Positions 1 to 8,263 of a stretch of DNA of 64,000 nucleotides are shown one piece after another (the first letter of the stretch is position 1; every line of letters starts with the position of its first letter). The notes beneath the pieces are model-generated. The model was given only the letters and a program-made list of their open reading frames with translations. It was not told the origin of the DNA and searched no databases. Made by a program: the position numbers and the translations under genes. Source of the stretch: Halorientalis persicus (lineage in GTDB: Archaea > Halobacteriota > Halobacteria > Halobacteriales > Haloarculaceae). The stretch lies in assembly GCF_900110215.1 (NCBI RefSeq), contig NZ_FOCX01000018.1, positions 1 to 64,000 on the forward strand, given 5' to 3'.

Positions 1-560
1 TTCTCGGCGGCATCTTGTTCGATGTTGAGGCAGGCATACCATGCACCCGTGTGGTCTTTTTTGACCGTGACGTGTTTCACGTCAACGTCGTCTGGGAGTG
101 GTCGGTGGAGTCGTATCGGAACGTCGATGTTGTCGCCGTTGACTTTCTTGAGTGTCAGGAGTCCACGTCCATTGGGGCCACTCTTCTCATCGAGTTCGAA
201 ACCCCGTTGGCGATACGTGAAACTCCGATACTCATGTGGCGCTTTCCAGTTTACCGACCCAACCGAGTAGCCTTTCTGCTTGAGCTTCCCGAGGTTCTCG
301 ATGTTGGTGGCGATCTACTCGACAGCCTGTTGAAGGACTGTCGAGTAGATGTTCGTCAGATCAGTTCACCAGTCTTTCAAATCGGGTATCTCATCTCTGA
401 CCTGTGTGACGCGCTGTTTGACAGTCCCCTCGGTTTCGGGTATCCGGTTGTAGCGGTGGAGTGCGTGGTTGTAGAGTTGTCGCACGGTGTCACGCACCCA
501 GTCCAGTTGCTCCCGCTGCTGACTGTCAGGAAACAACCGATACTTGAATGCGTAATCCAT
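1..560 (-). pseudogene. TnpB (IS200/IS605 OrfB) pseudogene, 3' end outside window
   Basis: The minus strand from an ATG at 558-560 reads as the N-terminus of a haloarchaeal TnpB: MDYAFKYRLFP, then WVRDTVRQLYNHALHRYN. The frame is broken by TGA at 366-368, where it reads DLKDW-stop-TDLTNIYSTVLQQAVE, and by TAG at 315-317. After both stops the same frame continues as recognisable TnpB sequence (SVNWKAPHEYRSFTYRQRGF, then LHRDLPDDVDVKHVTVKK) to the window edge. Intact homologues are RNA-guided nucleases carried by the transposon; with two stops this copy should be dead. The C-terminal RuvC and zinc-finger part lies outside the window. The plus-strand open frame over the same bases is a shadow. 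Confidence 0.85.
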
Positions 561-799
561 GCGCCGTACCCCAATTATCTACCTGTAGGAAGTTAAAGGA
601 GAGGTGTCCTTTCAGGGCGATTCATCCCCACCCTACTCGCTCCCATTCGGTCGCTCTTTGAGGGGGGCTTCTCACCCAATCTGCTAAAACCACTCTCTTT
701 CTCCAATATGCTTGATCTCCAGATCGAGGAGTCTGGAACCAACATAGACTACCTCATCTCTACTGTCCAAGCGAGAATAGAACAACCGTGTTCTCGTTC

Positions 800-1099
800 C
801 TATGCCAGTACTGAACTCTCATCGAGATAGTTACTCTCCCACTCTCGCCGGGCTTCTATTTCGCGCTGGCCGCGCTTGGTTAATTTGTAAACATTCGTTC
901 GTTGGTCTTTCGTGCCTTTCTCGACGAGTCCCTTTTCGACCAGCGTATCGAGATTCGGGTACAGACGTCCATGATGGATTTCACTCTCGTAATACTTGTC
1001 CATGGTTTCCTTGATTGCTAAACCGTGAGGCTCCTCAGAGCCGGCAATCACGTACAACAGATCACGCTGAAACCCAGTCAGATCGTGCATACTACTCAC
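800..1099 (-). CDS. PadR-family winged-helix transcriptional regulator
   Basis: A 99-residue protein with the compact PadR fold: DLTGFQRDLLYVIAG at the N-terminus, then EPHGLAIKE, HHGRLYPNLDTLVEKGLVEK (recognition helix and wing) and the C-terminal KLTKRGQREIEARREWE. PadR proteins are small DNA-binding repressors. Haloarchaea carry many copies next to plasmid and origin genes. A close paralogue lies at 38123-38392 and shares the whole HHGRLYPNLDTLVEKGL block. An internal ATG three codons in could be the real start. It precedes the orc1 gene's 3' end on the same strand but sits 230 bp away, so it is probably transcribed alone. The target is unknown. Confidence 0.85.
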   Translation of the reverse strand: MSSMHDLTGFQRDLLYVIAGSEEPHGLAIKETMDKYYESEIHHGRLYPNLDTLVEKGLVEKGTKDQRTNVYKLTKRGQREIEARREWESNYLDESSVLA

Positions 1100-1330
1100 G
1101 TTCTTATCGGATGCATTAAATTATTTCGGCGGCACATCTGAAACCCTGTTCGGGCGTGAGCCTGCCGCCGAGTGAAGACCATGTAGGTCCCAGTTCTCGA
1201 TTGGCCAAGGATAGAATGCGCCGTGTCAGAGTTACCTCACAGTAGGGATGATTTCAAATAGTGGGGCGATCAGAGCGGGGCTCCATAGGCAGAGTAGGCT
1301 CAGTTAGTCGGAATTCAATCTTGGGTGTGT

Positions 1331-2707
1331 CTAGTAATCGCTAATTTTAGATCCTTTGCCAGGATTGATTTTATCCAGGTTTAGACCGTCAAGGCGGGAG
1401 ATTTCGTTGAGAACTTCGACAACGATATCGATCGCGACTTGCAGTTCGAAGTGCCATGCGGGGCCACCGACTGACCCGGCTGCTCGTTTGCGTGCGTCGA
1501 TAATTCCCTGCATGTCGAGTTCCATGAGATGGTCTCGCATTCGCCGCTGGACGAGCTTATCCGCGCCGACCTCGTCGGCAATATTTTGATAGATTGCGTA
1601 GACTGGTTTGGTTCGGACTGGCGTATCTCCTGACTTCTCGAGGACAGTGATTGCGGCAAGTGCCAGCTGTGCCTGCGTTGTCATTTCTCGCATTGCTTCC
1701 GTGACGGTTTCTTTCTCCACCTGAGATTGTGCTTGTCGGACTGTTTCTTCATCTAATTGCTCAATCCCATTCGCATCAGCGATCTCTCCTGCTTTTCTGA
1801 GGTACTTAATCGCCTGCCGAGCATCGCCTTTGTCTTGGGCAGCGAATGCTGATATCAGCGGGATAACATCGGAAGTGAGCACTTCACTCCGGAAGACGTA
1901 CTGCTCGCCACTGCAATCAATCTCAACGACTTCACCTGGATCAGATCCAAATTCGCCGGTATCAATAATCGTGTCGTCCTCAACAGTCACGTCTGCCTCG
2001 TCGACTGGGATCAGTTCTGTGTCCTGGAAGGCCTTTGCAGCTCGGCGGCGAAGGATCTGTTTCAGCTGGATGGCATCGTATGGTGAGAAGAGGATCTGAT
2101 CGTCGTATAGTGAACTCTTGACTTTTGAACTCAGGTTATCTCGCCACTGCAAGTCGTTGCTGATGCCGATGACGCTTGGGTAGACATGATCTCCAACGTA
2201 GTTTTGCGCTCGAGCCCGTGGAAGGCTGTAGAGCAATCTGTCATCGTCACCCAAAGTATCGATCTCGTCTAGAACGATGATGATTGTCCCGCCGACATCG
2301 TTCATCGCCTCGAACATCATATCCATGACGGCGTCTGTGGAGTGACCTGTTGGCCGTTCGTTCCCCGTGAGTTCCATATAAATCCGTGAGGCAGCACGGA
2401 AGCTGGTAGAGAGATCGTGGCTTTCACATGAGATATACAGTGTTGTCAAATCCAGACGGTCTGATTCTTCCTCTGCGTGATATTCAAGTTCGGCAAGCTC
2501 GGTTTTGGCGGCAGCTGTCTTCCCCTGGCCTGCTTTGCCGTAGAGGAATGCATTATTTGCACCGACACCTCGTGCGGCAGGAGAGAGTGCCATGTGCAGA
2601 TTATCTAGTTCATCCTCGCGTTCGGGGAGTTCATCGGGCCGATAGTCTTCCCGGAGAACCTCTTCTTCCTGGAAGATATGAGAGGTGGAAGCATACCGTG
2701 ATGGCAT
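1331..2707 (-). CDS. orc1/cdc6: Orc1/Cdc6 family replication initiator (origin-linked)
   Basis: A 458-residue AAA+ ATPase. Walker A is GKAGQGKT (residues 57-64) and Walker B is IIIVLDEID (near 150). Sensor-2 and lid sequence and a C-terminal winged helix (RRMRDHLMELDMQGIIDARK) follow. Orc1/Cdc6 proteins bind origin recognition boxes and load the MCM helicase. The gene start faces directly into a repeat field with G-strings (2737-4113), the usual arrangement for an archaeal initiator and its own origin. An acidic insert of about 50 residues (near 240-290, rich in D, E and T) in the lid region is unusual; it may be a clade feature. Confidence 0.93.
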   Translation of the reverse strand: MPSRYASTSHIFQEEEVLREDYRPDELPEREDELDNLHMALSPAARGVGANNAFLYGKAGQGKTAAAKTELAELEYHAEEESDRLDLTTLYISCESHDLSTSFRAASRIYMELTGNERPTGHSTDAVMDMMFEAMNDVGGTIIIVLDEIDTLGDDDRLLYSLPRARAQNYVGDHVYPSVIGISNDLQWRDNLSSKVKSSLYDDQILFSPYDAIQLKQILRRRAAKAFQDTELIPVDEADVTVEDDTIIDTGEFGSDPGEVVEIDCSGEQYVFRSEVLTSDVIPLISAFAAQDKGDARQAIKYLRKAGEIADANGIEQLDEETVRQAQSQVEKETVTEAMREMTTQAQLALAAITVLEKSGDTPVRTKPVYAIYQNIADEVGADKLVQRRMRDHLMELDMQGIIDARKRAAGSVGGPAWHFELQVAIDIVVEVLNEISRLDGLNLDKINPGKGSKISDY

Positions 2708-2736
2708 TGACCGGGGATTGTAACCGACGATACATA

Positions 2737-2826
2737 AACCCCCATGTCCGCAATGTCAGTGTTGTCTGGCTTGTCCAGAAATGGACCAACCCAAAACCCA
2801 CCCACACCCCCATGTCTGCAATTTTC
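2737..2826 (-). repeat. Left-arm ORB-like boxes, two copies, reverse orientation
   Basis: Two boxes are seen: ACCCCCATGTCCGCAATG at 2738-2755 and CACACCCCCATGTCTGCAAT at 2803-2822. On the minus strand they read ATTGCRGACATGGGGGT(GTG), the same core as the right-arm boxes but facing the opposite way. They sit 30-120 bp upstream of the orc1 start, so initiator binding could also autoregulate orc1. Confidence 0.8.
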
Positions 2827-2879
2827 TTCGATAGACGGGGAGGGGGTACTACAAGCTGAATCCTCAAGCAACCCTCTAA

Positions 2880-3080
2880 ACACCGTTTACTACAGTCAAT
2901 TGGGTCTCTTCCTCTCTTTTTAGAGATACTGTCGCTCCATCTTTGCAATATAAATAAATACTTTTCTACTAGGTAAGGTAAAGGACAAGGAAAAGCAGCT
3001 TAAACCCTTGTATTCCACCCACTATCAATCTCTTCCATCGCCATTTATAAGTGAAACCCTCTATTTGTATATTTGGTCCC
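2880..3080. other. AT-rich putative DNA unwinding element
   Basis: This stretch lies between the inverted ORB groups and is visibly AT-rich compared with its surroundings, with runs such as GCAATATAAATAAATACTTT at 2944-2963. No open frame of note is present. Its position between oppositely oriented initiator boxes is what is expected for the duplex unwinding element. This is inferred from composition and context only. Confidence 0.6.
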
Positions 3081-3095
3081 GCACTATTCCAGCCA

Positions 3096-3314
3096 ATAAT
3101 TGCGGACACGGGGGTGTGTGGGGGTCCAATACATTAACGTTCGCACCCAGGATACGTATGGACTCTTCAGGAGACGGCACACTGTCGGACGGTTCTCCTA
3201 TGTTTTGACAATCAGGATCTAGTGGAACGGATGTTATCCAGTCTGTCGGGAGTGGTATTGTCAGCTTGAATGTATGCTTCTTCAGACTGGAATTCCAGAC
3301 ATGGGGGTGTGTCC
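3096..3314 (+). repeat. Right-arm ORB-like boxes, first two copies
   Basis: ATAATTGCGGACACGGGGGT starts at 3096 and AATTCCAGACATGGGGGTGT starts at 3291. Both are followed by GTGT and face away from orc1, opposite to the left-arm copies. The second copy has a variant core (TTCCAGACA). Confidence 0.75.
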
Positions 3315-3330
3315 GTCCCACCTAAATCAG

Positions 3331-3660
3331 CGAGGGAGTCCCGCCGTTCACGGCGGGCAGGAATCGCGTAAGCTCCTATAACTACCTGACCCGTCACAGC
3401 CCGGTGATCCGAGGACTTTCTACATCAAGAGTCGAAGCGACTGGTTGCAGAGGCCGTGTCACAGGGCTGTTCGGTGATCGTGTTCGAGGACTTAAACAGA
3501 TACGCGAGCGCATCTCGAACGCCCCGAAATTCCAGCAGTGGGCGTTCCGCGAGTTGAGACGGCAGACCGAATACAAAGCCCGTGCCGAGGGAATTGCCGT
3601 TGAGTCGATTCATCCAGCCAGGAAGCCTCTGGGCTTGACCCCGAGGCGATTCACTGAGGG
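3331..3660 (+). pseudogene. TnpB (IS605-type) relic inserted among origin boxes
   Basis: A perfect hairpin, CCCGCCG-TTCA-CGGCGGG (3340-3357), typical of IS200/IS605 subterminal ends, is followed by degraded TnpB coding sequence. From about 3405 it reads VIVFEDLNRY in one frame. From about 3508 it reads IRERISNAPKFQQWAFRELR, then TEYKARAEGIAVESIHPA, in another. The frame changes mean it is frameshifted, and the zinc-finger part is missing. It looks like an internal remnant of a TnpB element left inside the origin. Confidence 0.75.
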
Positions 3661-3678
3661 CAATAATTCCGCAAACAG

Positions 3679-3991
3679 GAATTGCGGACATGGGGGGTGT
3701 GTCTATTTCACTTTCTCCTGATAAGGGTGTATAATTCTACGGACTGTAATTGCGGACAATGGGGTGTGTCCACCCCGCCTTCTTTCCCATGAGAATGCAT
3801 TATTGCATAGACTGTAATTGCGGACAATGGGGTGTGTCCACCCCGCCTTCTTTCCCATGAGAATACATTATTGCATAGACTGTAATTGCGGACAAAGGGG
3901 TGTGTCCACCCCGCCTTCTTTCCCATGAGAATATATTATTGCACAGACTGTAATTGCGGACAAAGGGGTGTGTCCACCCTAATTCACCGAG
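3679..3991 (+). repeat. 68-bp tandem repeats carrying ORB-like boxes
   Basis: A single box (ATTGCGGACATGGGGGGTGT, from 3681) is followed by an array. The phrase ACTGTAATTGCGGACA recurs at 3743, 3811, 3879 and 3947, exactly 68 bp apart. Each unit has the G-string plus GGGGTG-TGTC-CACCCC, a small hairpin, and then CCTTCTTTCCCATGAGAAT. The last copy is truncated after the hairpin. The copies differ only at a few positions (CAATGGGG against CAAAGGGG), so the amplification looks recent. Iteron-like multiplication of an initiator box fits copy-number or initiation control. Confidence 0.85.
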
Positions 3992-4088
3992 AGAATCCCA
4001 ACCTCCAGACCGGGACATGAATCGCGTATCCGCGGTCATCCCAGTCACCCACGATTTCCCGACTCGACTCCCATAGATATTTTAACAA

Positions 4089-4113
4089 TAATTGCAGACA
4101 TGGGGGTGTGTCT
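4089..4113 (+). repeat. Distal ORB-like box
   Basis: TAATTGCAGACATGGGGGTG followed by TGTCT, in forward orientation like the other right-arm boxes. It is the last copy before the coding region at 4331. Confidence 0.75.
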
Positions 4114-4272
4114 ATACCTGGTGTACACCGCAGGCCCCATGGACATACCGAAAACCATGATGACAAATCGGTCTTTGAATCCCTTGTCTCCAAGCGGTTC
4201 ATTCCTGAACCCGTCTCTGTTCCTGAATCGTTTACTCTGCGCACTCTTCAGCCCGTGGCGGGACGATATCTG

Positions 4273-4314
4273 ATTAACCAACAGACCTATACTCATGGGC
4301 GTTTTGTTGGTTAA
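4273..4314. promoter_or_regulatory. Inverted repeat ATTAACCAACA ... TGTTGGTTAA
   Basis: The arms are at 4273-4283 and 4305-4314, separated by 21 bp, immediately upstream of the ATG at 4331. The same two arms recur at 7145-7184, 12077-12118 and 26397-26440 with 18, 21 and 24 bp between them. Recurrence in front of different genes suggests the operator of one regulator. Confidence 0.55.
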
Positions 4315-4330
4315 CACGAGGCGACTGCCG

Positions 4331-4654
4331 ATGTCATACGAGCCACCGACGCCGGCGGCGGAGCTCCCGACAGAGATCGTCGAAACCCTCAACGGCTACT
4401 CCCCAGATCAGCTCCAACGTATTGCACGCTACGCTGAGGAACTGGCAGAGCACAAAGCTCGCAAAGCCCGCCTCGAGAACGAGCCGGATGAGAACGAGAT
4501 CAACGAACGAACGGACGATCTTCCGGACGATGTCCCGTCGAAGGCGACGATCACAACCAAGGAGATCAACGACAACCGCTACTACTACTGGCAGTGGAGG
4601 GAAGGTGACAAAGTGAAGTCCAAATACAAGGGGCCAGTCAATTCTGACGAGTAG
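4331..4654 (+). CDS. Small acidic haloarchaeal protein, DUF6788-like
   Basis: A 107-residue protein. The N-terminal half is helical and charged (QLQRIARYAEELAEHKARKA). The C-terminal part, ATITTKEINDNRYYYWQWRE followed by GDKVKSKYKGPV, resembles the short domain I know as DUF6788, found on haloarchaeal plasmids; that assignment is from memory. Its function is unknown. The ATG at 4331 is preferred over an upstream ATG at 4295, because the inverted repeat 4273-4314 would then lie upstream of the coding sequence. It is the only plus-strand gene before the polB cluster. Confidence 0.7.
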   Translation: MSYEPPTPAAELPTEIVETLNGYSPDQLQRIARYAEELAEHKARKARLENEPDENEINERTDDLPDDVPSKATITTKEINDNRYYYWQWREGDKVKSKYKGPVNSDE

Positions 4655-4820
4655 GAAGATACCCGAAAGAACGCGTGGTTTGCTGTTGGAGTGGCTCTCC
4701 ATATTCGAAGTGAAAATCCATGTTCCAGACGGCAAGAGTCGGAGACTGACCGATCTTCATATCGAAGGCGCAGGGAGGGAGTGTGACCGCGGACCTCCAT
4801 TGGTATCATTCACTGCTCGG

Positions 4821-6971
4821 TCACTGAAAATCAGTTAGCTCCGGCTCACGTATCCCTGAGAGTTTTTGTTGAATGTCCGTGCGATCCCACCCAAGCGGAG
4901 AGAGGAGACTCTCTATCGCCCGGACGAGTTGCGTCTCGTAATACGACGCATCGTATGACTCGACCTCCTCATGAGCCAATGCGACCCGTTCTCGCGACTG
5001 CTTCTCATCGTCGACGATAACGTACTCGATGTCCTGTCCGGGGTGGACAGCGAGTTCTTGATCACGAGCCCGCTTCAGCGCGGCCACATTCTGCGTATTC
5101 TGCGTGTACCCTTCGAGTGGCTTGGAGACGCGATTTCGTTCGACGAGTTCCTCAACCGGCACCGTTCCAGAGTGAAGCCGCTTGATCGCGTCTTGAAGAC
5201 GGTCGAGTACTGCGTCCGGCGACCGAGTTGCGTCGAATCGCTCGAGACAGTCTCGCTGGACGTCCTTGATGAATCGTGGGGTTGAGCGCTGCCGAGCTTC
5301 TATACCGCGTATCTTGAACTCATCTTCGCCGGCGACCTTTCCAAAGTACTTCGTCAGCGCGCCGGCGTCGCTCTCGCGTTGCGGGACGAACGCCACCCAG
5401 TCGTAGTGGGCCTCGTGTTCCAGGCGGATTTCGATGCGTTCCGTAATCTCCGTCGCGAGCGTCTCGAGGTCCTCGCGGTCGTCGCTCTCAACCTCAGGGT
5501 CTGGTGTGACCCAGATCGAATCGACGATCCCGTGGACGACGCGCCAGCCGCCGGCTTCCAGCCGCTGTTTTGCCGTCAGCAGAATTTCACGAGCGAATGC
5601 GTTGATCGCCTCGTGGCACTCGATGCGTCCAAACTTTGCGTTGCTGAACCCCTGATACCCGAAGCAGGCGACGAGAATCCACTTCAGCGCTCCCGACCGT
5701 CCTTCGAGTTCTGTAAGCCGTTCCTCGTCAGGATTCGTGCGCTGTTGTTCGCGACGGATGGCTGCCTTGATCTCGTCGCGAGCGTCGATGATGGGCTGGA
5801 GGACGTCGACCAGGTAGCCGCGGTCGTCGCAGATAGAGTACCCGAGCCCGGGGACGTCGTCGCGGTCGCTGTGGCAGTCACACCGGATAACGTCGGGCGA
5901 GACGTTCCGGGTACAGATGATGTTCGGATACAGGCTCGAAAAGTCGAGTTCGTGGACGTTCTCGTGGACGCCGACTTCGGGCGCAAAGATGAACCCGCCA
6001 CGGTCGGCGTCGTGGAGTGTGCCCATCGGCTTGTAGAACTCGTGGCGCCAGGAATTCCACGGGACGAGGACGTCGCGGTCGTGGGCCTCACAGATCTGGA
6101 TCGCCGTAAGGACGTTCCCGATCGATGCCCACGCAAGCTCCTGGACCGGTTTCTTCGAGCGCGACACGAGATCGAGGACGCCATCGAGGTTCGTCTCCCC
6201 ATAGAAGAACGTGTTTGACTCGTCGATGATTGCCCGGCCGGGCACGTTGTAGCGCGCTGGTGAGTGGCCGACGCGACCGTAGCTCGAGTACGTCGACTGA
6301 CTTGCGAGCTGTTGGTAGCCCACGTCGGGCCACCGACTCAGCGTGAAGCCGTCGATGCCGGCGGTCGTCGCCATCTCATATAGCGTCGGGATGATTTCGC
6401 TCGTCGAGCAGACGAGGACGTCCGGCTTGTGTGCTTCGAGCGCTGCTTGGACGGCGGTCAGAATATCTGTCGGCGAGCCGGTGACGGTGTCGCCGGCGAC
6501 GGACAGCTCCCCATAGACGTCGTTGCTCGTTTCGGTCACCGGGACGCTGAGCCGGAGCGTCGACAGCTCGCTCGCCGGCGTCGGATCGACGCCGGTCTCC
6601 AGACAGTACCGAAACTCTCGCGAGAAGTCGACGTTGAAACAGGCGAGATCCCCGACTGGATATGCGGACAACTGGCGCGCCTGCTGAGCGAGTGAGGTGA
6701 CCCGGTCGATGTGTTCGACATCGACGGCGAGGACTGGCTTCTCTTCACGACGAAATCCGGGGCGTTGCGTCACCATCTCGGTCGTGACGACGTCCGGGTG
6801 CCGGTCGTAGACTGCCCGGAGGGCCTCGAGATCGACATCTACGTCAGATGCACGAGGAGCCACGTAGAAGCGGGGCGTGTAGACGTCGCGCTCGGTCACG
6901 ATGGCACCGTCACTGGTTGCCTCCCATTCGAGTACACGGCCGTCGTCGAGGAAGTCGATCGTGAATGACAT
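4821..6971 (-). CDS. polB2: Family B DNA polymerase, PolB2-like with altered catalytic motifs
   Basis: The open frame encodes 724 residues from 6995. The ATG at 6969-6971 (MSFTIDFLDDGRVLEWE) matches the usual start. Motif A is intact (HELDFSSLYPN, near 348-358). Motif B is a variant (LKWILVACFGYQGFSNAKFG, near 437-456). Motif C reads HGIVDSIWV (near 488-496), so the first Asp of the canonical DTD triad is replaced. No exonuclease I, II or III motifs are visible in the N-terminal half. This fits the partly inactivated archaeal PolB2 group, which in other archaea is damage-inducible and implicated in translesion synthesis. Nearby genes supply a separate exonuclease and a RecA-like protein. Shared promoter motifs (7028-7132) point to co-regulation with them. 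Confidence 0.88.
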   Translation of the reverse strand: MSFTIDFLDDGRVLEWEATSDGAIVTERDVYTPRFYVAPRASDVDVDLEALRAVYDRHPDVVTTEMVTQRPGFRREEKPVLAVDVEHIDRVTSLAQQARQLSAYPVGDLACFNVDFSREFRYCLETGVDPTPASELSTLRLSVPVTETSNDVYGELSVAGDTVTGSPTDILTAVQAALEAHKPDVLVCSTSEIIPTLYEMATTAGIDGFTLSRWPDVGYQQLASQSTYSSYGRVGHSPARYNVPGRAIIDESNTFFYGETNLDGVLDLVSRSKKPVQELAWASIGNVLTAIQICEAHDRDVLVPWNSWRHEFYKPMGTLHDADRGGFIFAPEVGVHENVHELDFSSLYPNIICTRNVSPDVIRCDCHSDRDDVPGLGYSICDDRGYLVDVLQPIIDARDEIKAAIRREQQRTNPDEERLTELEGRSGALKWILVACFGYQGFSNAKFGRIECHEAINAFAREILLTAKQRLEAGGWRVVHGIVDSIWVTPDPEVESDDREDLETLATEITERIEIRLEHEAHYDWVAFVPQRESDAGALTKYFGKVAGEDEFKIRGIEARQRSTPRFIKDVQRDCLERFDATRSPDAVLDRLQDAIKRLHSGTVPVEELVERNRVSKPLEGYTQNTQNVAALKRARDQELAVHPGQDIEYVIVDDEKQSRERVALAHEEVESYDASYYETQLVRAIESLLSPLGWDRTDIQQKLSGIREPELTDFQ

Positions 6972-7027
6972 CCGTTGGTTACAGTCCTCCAACAATGTAC
7001 AGAACAGTCGAGTCGCTGATTACTTCT

Positions 7028-7132
7028 GGCGTGTCGCTTCCGGATTTCAGGAATGAGTAACAAGGACTCTCTTACCGCTGTATTCCGACTTTTTAGCCAA
7101 TTATTGGCTGTTTCCGGAATGCTTTCCAGAAT
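7028..7132. promoter_or_regulatory. Upstream motif block of polB (TTTCC..GGAA palindromes)
   Basis: Box A, GGCGTGTCGCTTCCGGATTT followed by CAGGAAT, is at 7028-7054. Box B, GGCTGTTTCCGGAAT, starts at 7106, with a second TTTCCAGAAT 12 bp further on. The same two boxes in the same order and nearly the same spacing (78 against 80 bp) lie upstream of the RecA-like operon at 10213-10319. This is a duplicated regulatory region, best explained as shared operators. Confidence 0.7.
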
Positions 7133-7144
7133 TCCCAAACCAGC

Positions 7145-7184
7145 GATAACCAACAATCTCCAACTATCCCCGATGTTGGTTAAT
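7145..7184. promoter_or_regulatory. Inverted repeat GATAACCAACA ... TGTTGGTTAATA
   Basis: The arms lie at 7145-7155 and 7174-7184 with an 18-bp spacer. The site is in the same intergenic region as the TTTCCGGAA boxes, upstream of polB. It belongs to the repeat group also found upstream of the SRAP gene and at 4273 and 12077. Confidence 0.55.
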
Positions 7185-7255
7185 AGGTAGCGATCACTAC
7201 CGATCTCTGCTGCTGATCAGCAACAAACCCGACTTGCTCGACGAACACACTTGCT

Positions 7256-7822
7256 TCACCGGGTCGCATCGAGATACTGCTGGCGCAACTGGGCCACATA
7301 CTGTGCATCCCAACCTTTGGTCTCAACATAGTAGGTGAGCACAGCATCGACGTATTCCCCGGGTAAGATTTCGTGGGCCGCGAGCGTGCAGAGGATGTGT
7401 GGTGTCGTGAAGAGCGTATTTCGGTCGTCGAGTGCAAGATTGATGAATAGATAGTTGGTCGTATTGAATTCGTCCGTGATGATGAGGTCCGCCTCCAAGT
7501 CGTTGGCCAGCCAGATGCAGTCGGATTCCCCGCGATCAAGCCCGTAGTCAAGGGGCTCGTCAGTCCGGTCATTGACATCGTGGGTCGTGAGCTGGTGGGC
7601 GGCCTGAAGGACGAGATCGGCAGCTACAGCTAGGAGGTCATCGCCCCCTGTTGCATCGGTGACTTCGCCGAGGACGCTCGCAGGTGTGTGGACATCGTAC
7701 GCGGTGAGGAGGGCTTTGAGTGGGTCCGCACCGGAGGGTGCCTGCGAACGTCCGTCAACAACTGGTGTCGCGAGATTCAACAGTACGTTCGTATCAACAA
7801 CGGCGACTGCCTGCTCCGACAT
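7256..7822 (-). CDS. PIN-domain ribonuclease toxin (VapC-like)
   Basis: A 188-residue PIN-fold protein with acidic active-site blocks VVDTNVLLNL (D10), GESDCIWLAND (near 105) and DLIITDEFNTTNY (near 120). PIN toxins cleave RNA, and VapC types are held in check by a cognate antitoxin. It starts 2 bp after the stop of the ribbon-helix-helix gene at 7825-8223, the usual antitoxin-toxin order. It lies between polB and the exonuclease gene, so it may act as an addiction element of this cluster. RNase activity is inferred from the family. Confidence 0.85.
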   Translation of the reverse strand: MSEQAVAVVDTNVLLNLATPVVDGRSQAPSGADPLKALLTAYDVHTPASVLGEVTDATGGDDLLAVAADLVLQAAHQLTTHDVNDRTDEPLDYGLDRGESDCIWLANDLEADLIITDEFNTTNYLFINLALDDRNTLFTTPHILCTLAAHEILPGEYVDAVLTYYVETKGWDAQYVAQLRQQYLDATR

Positions 7823-7824
7823 TG

Positions 7825-8223
7825 TCAGAGGTGGGACTCATCGTCCGACGATTCGGACGAATTCGAGTCCGTCCATTCGGAGATCTCGTCGTCGTAGAAC
7901 GCTTCATCACTCGGAAGGTCGTCCTCAAGTTGGGGCTCGGCAGGTGTCCTGTCTATCGATTCCCGGAGGAGTTTCAATCGCATCGCCTCCTGACGACCGA
8001 GGATTGCTTCGACGGTCTCGTAGTCGACGTGATCGTCGTAGTAGGCGTCGCTCAGCCGCCGTCGGAACTCGTCGTCAGTTGCCAGATCCTCGAGCTCGTC
8101 CTCCAGAGCGTCAATGAGGAGCCGGGTCCGCGAGATATCGAGGATTTCAACGACGCTGTCAGCACGTTCGACGAGGGATTTTGGAGCATTGAAATCGACG
8201 CGGGTTTTCTCGTCGGCCATCAC
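7825..8223 (-). CDS. RHH-type antitoxin partner of the PIN protein
   Basis: A 132-residue protein. The N-terminus (TRVDFNAPKSLVERADSVVE, then ISRTRLLIDALEDELEDL) looks like a ribbon-helix-helix DNA-binding domain. A long acidic C-terminal tail (EWTDSNSSESSDDESHL) probably neutralises the PIN partner. Its start, with ATGs at 8223 and 8220, lies a few bases from a perfect 9-bp inverted repeat (8226-8246), as expected for an autoregulated antitoxin operon. Whether it shares a transcript with the exonuclease operon upstream is unclear, since only 40 bp separate them. Confidence 0.75.
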   Translation of the reverse strand: MMADEKTRVDFNAPKSLVERADSVVEILDISRTRLLIDALEDELEDLATDDEFRRRLSDAYYDDHVDYETVEAILGRQEAMRLKLLRESIDRTPAEPQLEDDLPSDEAFYDDEISEWTDSNSSESSDDESHL

Positions 8224-8225
8224 TC

Positions 8226-8246
8226 TATGTGTAGGGTCTACACATA
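8226..8246. promoter_or_regulatory. Perfect inverted repeat, likely RHH operator
   Basis: TATGTGTAG-GGT-CTACACATA: a 9-bp perfect palindrome with a 3-bp spacer, directly upstream of the antitoxin start. Its position and symmetry fit a dimeric RHH repressor. Confidence 0.65.
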
Positions 8247-8263
8247 CTTAGTTCACTCGCCGA

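Larger units (their letters stand above)
2708..4120. other. Probable replication origin region
   Basis: About 1.4 kb without a real gene lies upstream of orc1. It holds at least ten copies of an ORB-like box, consensus TAATTGCGGACAWGGGGGTG. Two on the left are in reverse orientation and eight on the right are forward. An AT-rich stretch (2880-3080) lies between the two groups. Archaeal origins commonly show inverted boxes with a G-string flanking an unwinding element beside orc1/cdc6. The core here differs from the box I remember for main haloarchaeal chromosomal origins, which would suit a plasmid- or chromid-specific initiator. A TnpB relic splits the right arm. Confidence 0.8.

Noticed and set aside
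3743-3991. CRISPR array suggested by regularly spaced repeats
   Set aside because: The 68-bp units are near-identical throughout, with no unique spacers, no cas genes are nearby, and each unit contains an initiator-like box.
5379-6218. Long plus-strand open frame inside polB
   Set aside because: It is antisense to conserved polymerase sequence; GC-rich haloarchaeal genes routinely leave long open antisense frames. Composition is not protein-like.
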